From: Streptomyces sp. HNM0574
GTDB taxonomy: Bacteria > Actinomycetota > Actinomycetes > Streptomycetales > Streptomycetaceae
NCBI RefSeq assembly: GCF_012726235.1
Contig: NZ_JAASAH010000015.1
Coordinates: 62,001 to 126,000 of the forward strand
DNA: 64,000 nt
Reading direction: 5' to 3'
Positions within the stretch are counted from its first letter, which is position 1. The number at the start of each line of letters is the position of its first letter. Below are positions 51,905 to 61,952 of this stretch, piece by piece. The notes beneath the pieces are model-generated. The model did no database searches and was not told where the DNA came from. It saw only the letters and a program-made list of their open reading frames with translations. The position numbers and the translations under genes were made by a program.

Positions 51905-52215
51905 GACAACACTCCGCAACCGCAAGGCGGTTCGTCGAGGGAGCGGCAGGCGCGACGGCACACGGCGTCACCCCGCCCGAAGGGGCGCGGTGGCGCGGGA
52001 GGACGTACGGGTTCGGTGCACTGTCCGGCGGGGCGCGCGGCTGCCGCGGGGAAAGCCGGCCCGCGCGCAGGCGGGCCGTCAGCAACCCGGGTCACGGTGT
52101 CGCGGCAGCGGCGGAGAAGCGCAGCACACACCGGTTGCTCACCGCGTGCGGCGGTGGGCACCTGTGGTGTGGAGAGAGTCGCGCCTTCGCAGGCTCGCCA
52201 CCGGACGACCGGTGG
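51905..52215 (-). promoter_or_regulatory. Putative attenuator leader of the MFS exporter
   Basis: About 310 bases between a 9-codon uORF and the exporter start, with four hairpins on the minus strand: 52216-52197 (GCCACCGG stem, 8 bp, touching the uORF stop), 52156-52140 (CACCGC/GCGGTG), 52078-52057 (CGGCCCGC stem, 8 bp) and 51932-51918 (AACCGC/GCGGTT, directly before the ribosome site). The order uORF, stop-codon hairpin, later hairpin at the ribosome site resembles ribosome-sensing attenuators of antibiotic-resistance genes. Structures were read by eye, not folded. Confidence 0.5.
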
Positions 52216-52245
52216 CTAGCGTCTCGACGCCTCGGGGCTGGACAT
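52216..52245 (-). CDS. Leader peptide uORF (9 residues)
   Basis: ATG-TCC-AGC-CCC-GAG-GCG-TCG-AGA-CGC-TAG encodes MSSPEASRR. A TAGGGT box lies exactly 7 bases before the ATG, the same layout as the leaderless genes in this window. The two Arg codons at the end include AGA, which is rare in Streptomyces, and the stop codon abuts the first hairpin. It probably senses ribosome stalling rather than making a functional peptide. Confidence 0.5.
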   Translation of the reverse strand: MSSPEASRR

Positions 52246-52252
52246 GGAGCAC

Positions 52253-52258
52253 ACCCTA
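52253..52258 (-). promoter_or_regulatory. Minus-10 box TAGGGT of the MFS leader
   Basis: On the minus strand TAGGGT ends 7 bases before the uORF ATG at 52245. Confidence 0.5.
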
Positions 52259-52310
52259 GGAAGCTCCCACCGCACCCGTCCAAGGGTTTTCGGCCCACTG
52301 TCCGCGGGGG

Positions 52311-53321
52311 TCAGCCGCCCGGTGTCTCGCGGACGACGTCCCGCGCGTCCTTGTCGTCGCGGAGGCCCAGGTAGCGGGGGTGGCGCAGCATGCCGTCGCG
52401 CGTCCATTCCGTGAAGCCGATCTGGGCCACCAGGCGGGGCTCCGCCCAGTGCGCTCCCTGTTCACGCACCGGGTCGGCGAACGGGGAGGAGGTGACCTCC
52501 AGTTCGTCGAGGCGGGAGCGGAGGTCGAGCAGGGTCGCCCGGTCGTAGCCGGTGCCGGCCTTTCCCGCGTAGCGCAGCCGGTCGCCCTCGTAGTAGCCGA
52601 GCAGCAGGGCGCCGAAACCGGTCCTGCTGCCCGCCGGTTCGGTGAAGCCGGCGACGACGAGTTCCTGCCCGTGGCCGCACTTGAGCTTCAGCCAGTCCGG
52701 TGAACGGCGGGGCAGATAGCGGCTGTTGGCGCGTTTGGCGATGAGGCCTTCCCAGCCGCGTGCGCAGGCGGCGTCCAGTTCCGCCTGTCCGCCGGTGTTG
52801 CGGTGGGGGGTGAAGCGCAGCGGGGCTTCGTAGTCGAGCGCGCGGCGGAGGAGGGATTTGCGGGTCCGCAGCGGGAGCCGGGTGAGGTCCGTCCCGTCGA
52901 GCCGCAGCAGGTCGAAGACGTAGTACGTGACGGCGACGTCGCTGGCCCGCGCCTTGCGGACGTCGGTGATGCCGAGGCGCTGCTGGAGGCGGGAGAAGTC
53001 GGTCCGGCCGTGGGAGAAGGCGACGATCTCGCCGTCGACGGTGAAGTCCGTGCAACTCTGCGCGGCGAGCGCGTCGGCCAGTTCGGGGTAGGTCGGGTTC
53101 AGGCCGCGCCCGCTGCGGGAGAGCAGGCGTTCCTCGCCGTTCTCCCGTACGGCGAGGGCACGTACTCCGTCGAGCTTGCGCTCGAACATCCAGCCATCGT
53201 GGAACTCGCGCCGGTCGCTGAGCTGGGCCCGCATGGGCTCCCGGGCGAGGGCCGCGCCGGGTCTGGCCTCGCGCAGCAGGGCGCGTTCGTGCTCGGGGAG
53301 CGCGTCGAGGAGCCCGTTCAC
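52311..53321 (-). CDS. ATP-dependent DNA ligase (LigD ligase-type)
   Basis: A 336-residue ligase. The AMP-accepting lysine is Lys49 in FERKLDGVRALA; further nucleotidyltransferase motifs are LLSRSGRGLN, VDGEIVAF, GWEGLIAKR and WLKLKCGHGQ. The C-terminal OB domain (about 230-320) ends at LGLRDDKDARDVVRE. This is the ligase module of LigD used in non-homologous end joining. GTG 53321 overlaps the stop of the phosphoesterase gene (GTGA), so the two act as a split LigD. No Ku or polymerase module is in the window. Confidence 0.93.
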   Translation of the reverse strand: MNGLLDALPEHERALLREARPGAALAREPMRAQLSDRREFHDGWMFERKLDGVRALAVRENGEERLLSRSGRGLNPTYPELADALAAQSCTDFTVDGEIVAFSHGRTDFSRLQQRLGITDVRKARASDVAVTYYVFDLLRLDGTDLTRLPLRTRKSLLRRALDYEAPLRFTPHRNTGGQAELDAACARGWEGLIAKRANSRYLPRRSPDWLKLKCGHGQELVVAGFTEPAGSRTGFGALLLGYYEGDRLRYAGKAGTGYDRATLLDLRSRLDELEVTSSPFADPVREQGAHWAEPRLVAQIGFTEWTRDGMLRHPRYLGLRDDKDARDVVRETPGG

Positions 53322-53950
53322 CGTGCCGCCTTTCCGCCGGGCCCTGCCGCGTCCTCCTCCGCGAGGACCTGGCCGAGGGTGCGCCTGCTGCGGGCCGAGC
53401 GGGCGCGGGCGGGGTCGGGGGCGTCGTCCAGTGCGGCGCGGTCGTCCTTCTTCTTCACCAGGAGCCATGCCTCACGCCGGCCGTCGTCGTCGCCGCGGAA
53501 CCGGGTGAGGGCGTAGCTGCCGCGCAGTTTGGTGCCCCGCAGCCGGAAGGAGAGGTGGCCCTTGGCCAGGGCCCGGGTGACGTCCTCGAAGCCGGGCAGC
53601 GGCTCGTAGGTCCCCTCGTCCCAGACGATCACGGGGCCGCCGCCGTACTCCCCGGCGGGGATGACGCCCTCGAAGGTGCGGTAGTCGAGCGGGTGGTCCT
53701 CGGTGGGCATGGCCAGGCGTTTCTCGTGCGGGTCGCCGGACGGGCCCTTCGGCACGGACCAGGACTTGAGCACGCCGTCGGCCTCCAGCCGGAAGTCGAA
53801 GTGGGTGGTGGTGGCGTCGTGGATCTGGACGACGAACCGGAGCCGGTCCCCGGGCTCCGGTTCGGTCCCGCTGGGCTCGGACGTCCGGTCGAAGTGCCGC
53901 TTGCCGCGGTACGCCGTGAGCGCGTCCCGCGCGGAGTCCTGTGCGGCCAC
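53318..53950 (-). CDS. LigD-type 3'-phosphoesterase domain protein
   Basis: A 210-residue stand-alone phosphoesterase module. Family metal and active-site motifs are RFVVQIHDATTTHFDFRLEA, SWSVPKGPS, EDHPLDYRTFEGVIPAGEYG and the AWLLVKKKDD end. It cleans 3'-phosphate or ribonucleotide ends before ligation. A Pro/Arg/Ala-rich tail (about 175-210) follows. GTG 53950 has GGAGGGAGG upstream. It is directly coupled to the ligase gene. Confidence 0.92.
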   Translation of the reverse strand: MAAQDSARDALTAYRGKRHFDRTSEPSGTEPEPGDRLRFVVQIHDATTTHFDFRLEADGVLKSWSVPKGPSGDPHEKRLAMPTEDHPLDYRTFEGVIPAGEYGGGPVIVWDEGTYEPLPGFEDVTRALAKGHLSFRLRGTKLRGSYALTRFRGDDDGRREAWLLVKKKDDRAALDDAPDPARARSARSRRTLGQVLAEEDAAGPGGKAAR

Positions 53951-54058
53951 GGCGCCTCCCTCCGCGTGCGGTGCGTACGTTCACACTGTCCCGCGCGGGG
54001 CCGCGCGCCGCAGCGGAGAGGGACGTTTGGCGGGCCGGGAGCGTGCTACCCGAGGGCC

Positions 54059-54340
54059 ATGACCTCTTCCGCGCAACCGTGGCCGCACAACCGGTCCCCG
54101 TCCTCACCGCCGGCCGGGCAGGTGGCTCAGCCACCTGACCAGTCGGACCGGTCGGAGCGCCCCGAACACCTGGTGCCGCCCGAGGAGACCCCTCCCGGGG
54201 AGGGCGTGCTGTCGGGTGCCGGTCCTGACGAGCGTCACAACCCGGCCAAGGGCTGGGCGGCCGGGCCGCTGATCCTGCTCGCCGTGGTGACGGCCATGTT
54301 CGCCGTCCTGTTCCTGGCCTGGGCCTTCCACGTCTGGTGA
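54059..54340 (+). CDS. Small membrane protein of the DUF6480 type
   Basis: A 93-residue protein with a Pro/Ser/Glu-rich N-terminal half (VPPEETPPGEGVLSGAGPDE) and a C-terminal membrane helix (GPLILLAVVTAMFAVLFLAW) after KGW. This layout matches the small Streptomyces DUF6480 proteins; their role is unknown. ATG 54059 has GAGGG close upstream. The stop codon lies within an 18-base tandem repeat. Confidence 0.75.
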   Translation: MTSSAQPWPHNRSPSSPPAGQVAQPPDQSDRSERPEHLVPPEETPPGEGVLSGAGPDERHNPAKGWAAGPLILLAVVTAMFAVLFLAWAFHVW

Positions 54341-54366
54341 CACCGGAACGTCTGGTGACACCGGAA
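54331..54366 (+). repeat. 18-base perfect tandem repeat across a stop codon
   Basis: CGTCTGGTGACACCGGAA is present twice in tandem, with a degenerate third copy to 54384. The first copy includes the TGA of the DUF6480 gene, and the frame is kept (6 codons per unit), so each unit repeats the stop. The rest of the 54341-54657 gap holds no clear gene. Confidence 0.8.
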
Positions 54367-54645
54367 CGACCGGTGACGCCGGGTGACGGTCGCCCCTGCC
54401 GCGGCCCGGCACACACCCGCCCCCGCGGCTCAAGTCCCCTGCCGCGCGGGGCTCTTGTGAGGCCGGACACGTCGAGGAGGCGGGCGGCGGCCGCGACGGT
54501 GCGCGGTCCGCGCCCCCAGCACGGCAGCAACCGTGCGAAAGGGAACAGAAAGCGGTCCGGAGGGCCGGAGCACGCCGCCAAACCGGGTTACCGGGGAGTT
54601 CAAGGTCACAGCGCGCACGTCTGCTGCGGCGCCTGCCCGCTGTCC

Positions 54646-54651
54646 TAATCT
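54646..54651 (+). promoter_or_regulatory. Minus-10 box TAATCT of mutA
   Basis: TAATCT ends 6 bases before the mutA ATG at 54658, giving a leaderless message. Confidence 0.5.
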
Positions 54652-54657
54652 GCCTCC

Positions 54658-56549
54658 ATGACGGTCCCGCCTGACGACGGGCTTCCCCTGACCGCCGACT
54701 TCCCGGACGCCACGTACGAACAGTGGCAGCAGCTTGTCGCCGGGGTGCTGCAGAAAACGGGGGCCCGGTCCATCGACGACAAACGGCCCGAGGCCGCCCT
54801 TGCCACTTCGCTGCCGGACGGGATCCGTGTGAACCCGCTCTACACGGCGGCAGACGGGCGGGCCGCCGAGGACAGGCCGGGCTTCGCCCCGTTCACACGG
54901 GGTGCGAAGCCGGAAGGAAACGCGGCCGGCGGATGGGACATCCGCCAGGCACACCGCCGCGCCGACGCGCAGGGCACCCGCGAGGCGGTCCTCGCCGACC
55001 TGGAGAACGGCGTCAGCTCCGTGTGGCTGACCGTCGGCTCCGGCGGCCTGCCCGTGCAGGACCTGGGCATGGCCCTGGACGGCGTGTACCTGGAGCTGGC
55101 CCCCGTCGTGCTCGACGCGGGCGCCGAGACCGGCGCAGCCGCGCGTGAACTCCTGCGCCTGTACGGCGAGTACGGAGCGACACTGCCGGAGAGCACCCCG
55201 GGCAACCTCGGCGCCGACCCGCTCGGGTACGCGGCCCGCACCGGCGAGCACGGCGCGGTCGACGGACTCCTGCGCGAGGCCGCCGAGTTGGCGGTGCTGT
55301 GCCACGACGGGCAGCCGGGCCTGCGGGCCCTCACCGTCGACGCGCTGCCGTACCACGAGGCGGGCGGCTCCCCGGCGCAGGAACTGGGCGCCTCACTGGC
55401 TGTCGGGGTCGCGTACCTGCGGCGGCTGACGGAGGCCGGCCTGTCGCCGGAAGCGGCCTGCGCACAGCTGGAGTTCCGGTACGCGGCGACCGCCGACCAG
55501 TTCACCACCATCGCCACACTGCGGGCCGCGCGCCGGCTCTGGGCGCGGGTGGCGCAGGTGTGCGGAGTGGAGGGCGGCAGCGCGGCCCAGCGGCAGCACG
55601 CCGTCACCTCCCCGGTGATGATGACGCGCCGCGACCCGTGGGTGAACATGCTGCGCACCACCGTCGCCTGCCTCGGCGCGGGCGTCGGCGGCGCGGACGC
55701 GGTGACGGTGCTGCCGTTCGACGAGGCGCTCGGCCTGCCGGACGCGTTCGCCCGGCGCATCGCCCGCAACACCTCCAGCATCCTGGTGGAGGAGTCGCAC
55801 CTGGCGGGCGTCATCGACCCCGCGGGCGGCTCCTGGTACGTCGAGACGCTGACCGACGAACTGGCGCGGGCCGCCTGGGCCTGGTTCCAGGAGATCGAGC
55901 GGGCCGGAGGCATGGCACAGGCCCTGCGCGACGGCCTGGTCGGCGACCGGCTGGCCGCCGAGTGGGCCCGCCGCGGCGAGGCGCTCGCGCACCGCAGGGA
56001 GCCGGTCACGGGAGTGAGCGAGTTCCCGCTGCTGGCGGAGACCCCGCTGGAGCGCGAGAGCGCACCCGAGGCACCGCGCGGCGGCGGCCTGCCGCGCGTC
56101 CGCAGGGACGACGCCTTCGAGGCGCTGCGCTCCCGTTCGGACGCGCATCTCGCCGCCACGGGCAGCAGGCCGCGGCTGTTCCTCGCCGCGCTCGGCCCCG
56201 CCGCCGCGCACACGGCGCGGGTGTCGTTCGTGTCCAACCTGCTCCAGGCGGGCGGCATCGAGCCGGTGCACGACCCCGTCACCGTCGACGCCGAGTCCGC
56301 CGCCGGGGCCCTCGCCCGCAGCGGCGCCACCGTCGCCTGCCTCTGCTCCGACGACACCCGGTACGCCGAGGAGGCCGCCGGGGTCACGGCGGCGCTGAAG
56401 GCGGCGGGTGCCGCGTCCGTCCTGCTCGCCGGCCGCCCGAAGGGCGAGCAGCGGGAGGAGTACGAGCGGGCGGGTGTCGACGAGTTCGTCTTCGCGGGCG
56501 GCGACGCGGTCGCCGTCCTCTCGTCCCTTCTCGACCGCATGGGGGTGGC

Positions 56550-56553
<4 letters not shown>
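54658..56553 (+). CDS. mutA: Methylmalonyl-CoA mutase small (beta) subunit
   Basis: A 631-residue MutA. The barrel domain (about 30-440) has the mutase pattern (IRVNPLYTAADG, TSPVMMTRRDPWVNMLRTTV, IARNTSSILVEESHLAGVID PAGG). The C-terminal flavodoxin-like domain lacks the DxHxxG cobalamin histidine, as is normal for this non-catalytic partner. With MutB it interconverts succinyl- and methylmalonyl-CoA. ATG 54658 follows TAATCT by 6 bases. It ends with an ATGA overlap with mutB. Confidence 0.94.
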
Positions 56554-58802
<2,249 letters not shown>

Positions 58803-58806
58803 GCGC

Positions 58807-59802
58807 GTGCCGCAGAAGATCGACATCGACAGTTACGCGGAGGGTGTCCTGGGCGGCAGGCGTGCCCAGGTGGCCCGCGCCATCACCCTCGTCGAGTCCA
58901 CCCGCGCCGACCACCGCGAGCTGGCGCAGCAGCTGCTGACGCGGCTGCTGCCGCACGCGGGCAGGGCCGCGCGGGTCGGGATCAGCGGGGTGCCGGGCGT
59001 CGGCAAGTCGACGTTCATCGACTCGCTGGGCACGATGCTGACCGAGCAGGGGCACCGGGTCGCGGTGCTGGCCGTCGACCCGTCCTCCAGCCGGACGGGG
59101 GGCTCCATCCTGGGCGACAAGACGCGCATGGAGCGTCTGTCGGTCAACCCGGAGGCGTTCGTGCGCCCTTCGCCGACCTCGGGCACGCTCGGCGGGGTCG
59201 CGAAGGCCACCCGCGAGACCATGATCGTGATGGAGGCGGCGGGTTACGACGTCGTCCTGGTGGAGACGGTCGGTGTCGGGCAGAGCGAGACCACCGTGGC
59301 CGACATGGTGGACACCTTTCTGCTGCTCACCCTGGCCCGCACGGGCGACCAGCTGCAGGGCATCAAGAAGGGCGTCCTGGAGCTCGCCGACGTCATCACC
59401 GTCAACAAGGCCGACGGCCCGCACGAGCGCGACGCCCGCTCCGCGGCCCGCGAACTGGCGGGCGCGCTGCGGCTGATGCAGCCCGCTGACGCCGCGTGGA
59501 CGCCCCCGGTGCTGCACTGCAGCGCCCGTGAGAACACCGGTCTGGACGCGGTGTGGGAGCGGGTGCAGCAGCACCGTTCGGTGCTCGACGCGAGCGGGAG
59601 GCTGACCTCCAAACGGCGCGACCAGCAGGTCGACTGGGCGTGGTCGATGGTGCGTGACCATCTCCTCAACAGCCTGGAGCGGCACCCCGAGGTGCGCCGG
59701 CTGGCCCCCGTGCTGGAGGAGCAGGTGCGGGACGGGACGCTGACGGCGACGCTCGCGGCCGAGCGTCTCATCGAGGCGTTCGGCACGGCCCGCACGGACT
59801 GA
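58807..59802 (+). CDS. meaB: Methylmalonyl-CoA mutase-associated GTPase MeaB
   Basis: A 331-residue G3E GTPase that loads cobalamin into the mutase and protects it. Motifs are ARVGISGVPGVGKSTFIDSL (P-loop), VDPSSSRTGGSILGDKTRM, ETVGVGQSETTVADM and NKADGPHERDA (base recognition). The C-terminal dimerisation helix is present. The start is GTG 58807, four bases after mutB; GTG 58799 inside mutB is possible but less likely. It is the last gene of mutA-mutB-meaB. Confidence 0.96.
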   Translation: MPQKIDIDSYAEGVLGGRRAQVARAITLVESTRADHRELAQQLLTRLLPHAGRAARVGISGVPGVGKSTFIDSLGTMLTEQGHRVAVLAVDPSSSRTGGSILGDKTRMERLSVNPEAFVRPSPTSGTLGGVAKATRETMIVMEAAGYDVVLVETVGVGQSETTVADMVDTFLLLTLARTGDQLQGIKKGVLELADVITVNKADGPHERDARSAARELAGALRLMQPADAAWTPPVLHCSARENTGLDAVWERVQQHRSVLDASGRLTSKRRDQQVDWAWSMVRDHLLNSLERHPEVRRLAPVLEEQVRDGTLTATLAAERLIEAFGTARTD

Positions 59803-59957
59803 GCGGCGCGGAGCACGCGGGGCGGGGCGTACTGGCTCAGTGGCTTGCTGGCTCAGTGGCTCAGCCACTCGCCCAGGCCCGCCCCGTCCCCGCAGGTGAG
59901 CGGTGCGGTTCAGTGGTGCGGAATGGCCGGTTCACGTCGCTGTGGCGCCGGTGCACC

Positions 59958-59986
59958 CTGGACTTACTTGGACGTCCAACTATATG
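59958..59986 (+). promoter_or_regulatory. Promoter of the cobalamin-riboswitch transcript, with internal palindrome
   Basis: CTGGAC (59958-59963) and TATATG (59981-59986) are 17 bases apart. Between them TTGGACGTCCAA (59968-59979) is a perfect 12-base palindrome, a possible operator. The AT-rich TATATG stands out in this GC-rich DNA. Confidence 0.5.
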
Positions 59987-59994
59987 TTCGTGAC

Positions 59995-60172
59995 CGAGCC
60001 CGCGGTGCAGGGAAGTCTGGTGCGAATCCAGCACGGTCCCGCCACTGTGACCGGGAGTGCGCCTCCCCGGGCCCAACAGGCAAGCCACTGGCGGCAGTCG
60101 GAGACGGCCCGCCGGGACGGCTCGGAGGCGCGCGCTGAACCGGGAGTCAGATACCGGCCGCGGGACGGCTCG
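59995..60172 (+). promoter_or_regulatory. Cobalamin (B12) riboswitch
   Basis: Conserved blocks of the cobalamin aptamer are present in order: GGGAAGTCTGGTGCGAATCC, then CCCGCCACTGTGACC, the B12-box GCCACTG at 60084-60090, and GGGAGTCAGATACC. CGAGCC (59995-60000) pairs with GGCTCG (60167-60172), closing the P1 stem, so both edges are set. A short ORF and then mmsA follow. Cobalamin binding usually switches such leaders off. Confidence 0.93.
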
Positions 60173-60201
60173 TGTTGTCCACGCGGATGGAGCAGACACG
60201 C

Positions 60202-60288
60202 ATGACCACGCCACAGGCATGCTCAGGCGGCCCCGCAGCACCGGGGCGTTCCGGCGATCCCGCCACCCCGCCGCCCCAGGGGCCCTGA
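60202..60288 (+). CDS. 28-codon ORF directly after the riboswitch
   Basis: ATG 60202 with GGAG 9 bases upstream opens a 28-codon frame (MTTPQACSGGPAAPGRSGDP, then ATPPPQGP) that ends in TGA. It is low-complexity, Pro/Gly-rich and unlike any known family. A 9-bp hairpin (CCGCACCGT, 60352-60373) lies between it and mmsA. It may be a leader peptide whose translation reports the riboswitch, or the stub of a lost cobalamin-regulated gene. Confidence 0.4.
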   Translation: MTTPQACSGGPAAPGRSGDPATPPPQGP

Positions 60289-60452
60289 CGCCCCGGGGCG
60301 CCGCGCACCCGTACGCGCACCGCTCTCCGTACCGGAGCCCCCGTACGAGAACCGCACCGTCACCACGGTGCGGGCGCCGAGCGCGCGCGGCTGTCCGCCC
60401 TCCGTCCCGCCTCCGGGGCCCACCGGCCCCACCCGACGAGAGCAGGTCTTCC

Positions 60453-61952
60453 ATGGTCCGTGAGCTGACGCACTTCGTCGGCGGCAAGCATGTCCCGGGA
60501 AACTCGGGCGAGTTCGCCGACGTCCACGACCCGAACACCGGACGCGTACAGGCACGCGTACCGATGGCGCACCGCGCCGACACCGAGACGGCCATCGCCG
60601 ACGCGGAACGCGCCCAGGAGGAATGGGCCCGCTGGAACCCGCAGCGGCGCGCCCGCGTCCTGCTGCGCTTCCTCACACTGGCCGAACGCGAACGCGACGC
60701 GCTGGCCCGCCTGTTGTCCGCCGAGCACGGCAAGACCGTCGCCGACGCGCACGGGGACGTGCAGCGGGGACTGGAGGTGGTGGAGTTCGCCGCCGGCATC
60801 CCCCACCTGCTGAAGGGCGAGTTCACCGACAACGCCGGCACCGGCATCGACGTGCACTCGCTGCGCCAGCCCCTGGGCGTCACGGCGGGCATCACCCCGT
60901 TCAACTTCCCCGCCATGATCCCCCTGTGGAAGGCGGCACCCGCCCTGGCCTGCGGCAACGCCTTCGTCCTCAAGCCCTCCGAACGCGCCCCCTCGGTACC
61001 CCTGCGGCTCGCCGAACTGTTCCTGGAGGCGGGGCTGCCGCCCGGTGTCCTCAACGTCGTCAACGGCGGGCCCGAGGCGGCCGGCACGCTCGTGGAGGAC
61101 CCGCGCGTCCAGGCCGTCGGCTTCGTCGGCTCCACTCCCACCGCGGCCCACGTGTACGCGCGGGCCGCCGCGCACGGAAAGCGCGCACAGTGCTTCGGCG
61201 GCGCCAAGAACCACCTGATCGTCATGCCCGACGCGGACCTCGGGCAGGCCGCCGACGCCCTCATCGGCGCCGCGTACGGCTCGGCCGGCGAACGGTGCAT
61301 GGCCGCGTCCGTCGCCGTCCCCGTCGGCCAGGAGACCGCGCACGCGCTGGTCGCCGAACTCACCGAACGGGTACGCGCGCTCCGCATCGGACGGAGCGAC
61401 GACCCCGAGGCCGATTTCGGGCCGCTCATCGGCCGGGAGGCCGTCGACCGCGTCCACGGCTACGTGGCGAGCGGAGTGCGCGAAGGCGCCGAACTCCTCG
61501 CCGACGGACGGGACTTCCGGCTCCCCGGGCACGAGGGCGGATTCTTCACCGGCCCCAGCCTCTTCGACCATGTCACCCCCGGGATGCGGATCTACCGCGA
61601 GGAGATCTTCGGCCCCGTGCTGTGCGTCGTCCGGGCCGCCGACTACGAGGAAGCGCTGCGGCTGCCGAGTGAGCACCCCTTCGGCAACGGCGTCTCCCTC
61701 TTCACCCGCGACGGCGACACCGCGCGGGACTTCACCCGCCGCGTGCGGACCGGAATGGTCGGCGTGAACGTGCCCATTCCGGTGCCCGTCGCGTACCACA
61801 CCTTCGGTGGCTGGAAGCAGTCCGGATTCGGGGACTTGAACCAGCACGGGCCGGACGCCGTCCGCTTCTTCACCCGCACCAAAACGGTCACCTCCCGCTG
61901 GCCGTCCGGCGTCAAGGAGGGTGCCAGCTTCACCCTCCCCACGATGAGGTGA
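60453..61952 (+). CDS. mmsA: CoA-acylating methylmalonate-semialdehyde dehydrogenase
   Basis: A 499-residue aldehyde dehydrogenase of the MmsA type: it turns methylmalonate semialdehyde into propionyl-CoA in valine breakdown. The NAD-binding GITPFNFPAMIPLWKAAPAL, FVGSTPTAAHVY, GGAKNHLIVMPD and catalytic Cys282 in GSAGERCMAASVAV match MmsA, which lacks the usual general-base Glu. The frame is open well upstream, but ATG 60453 gives the family start ELTHFVGGKHVPG. It is the first gene after the riboswitch and overlaps the next gene (GTGA). Confidence 0.94.
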   Translation: MVRELTHFVGGKHVPGNSGEFADVHDPNTGRVQARVPMAHRADTETAIADAERAQEEWARWNPQRRARVLLRFLTLAERERDALARLLSAEHGKTVADAHGDVQRGLEVVEFAAGIPHLLKGEFTDNAGTGIDVHSLRQPLGVTAGITPFNFPAMIPLWKAAPALACGNAFVLKPSERAPSVPLRLAELFLEAGLPPGVLNVVNGGPEAAGTLVEDPRVQAVGFVGSTPTAAHVYARAAAHGKRAQCFGGAKNHLIVMPDADLGQAADALIGAAYGSAGERCMAASVAVPVGQETAHALVAELTERVRALRIGRSDDPEADFGPLIGREAVDRVHGYVASGVREGAELLADGRDFRLPGHEGGFFTGPSLFDHVTPGMRIYREEIFGPVLCVVRAADYEEALRLPSEHPFGNGVSLFTRDGDTARDFTRRVRTGMVGVNVPIPVPVAYHTFGGWKQSGFGDLNQHGPDAVRFFTRTKTVTSRWPSGVKEGASFTLPTMR

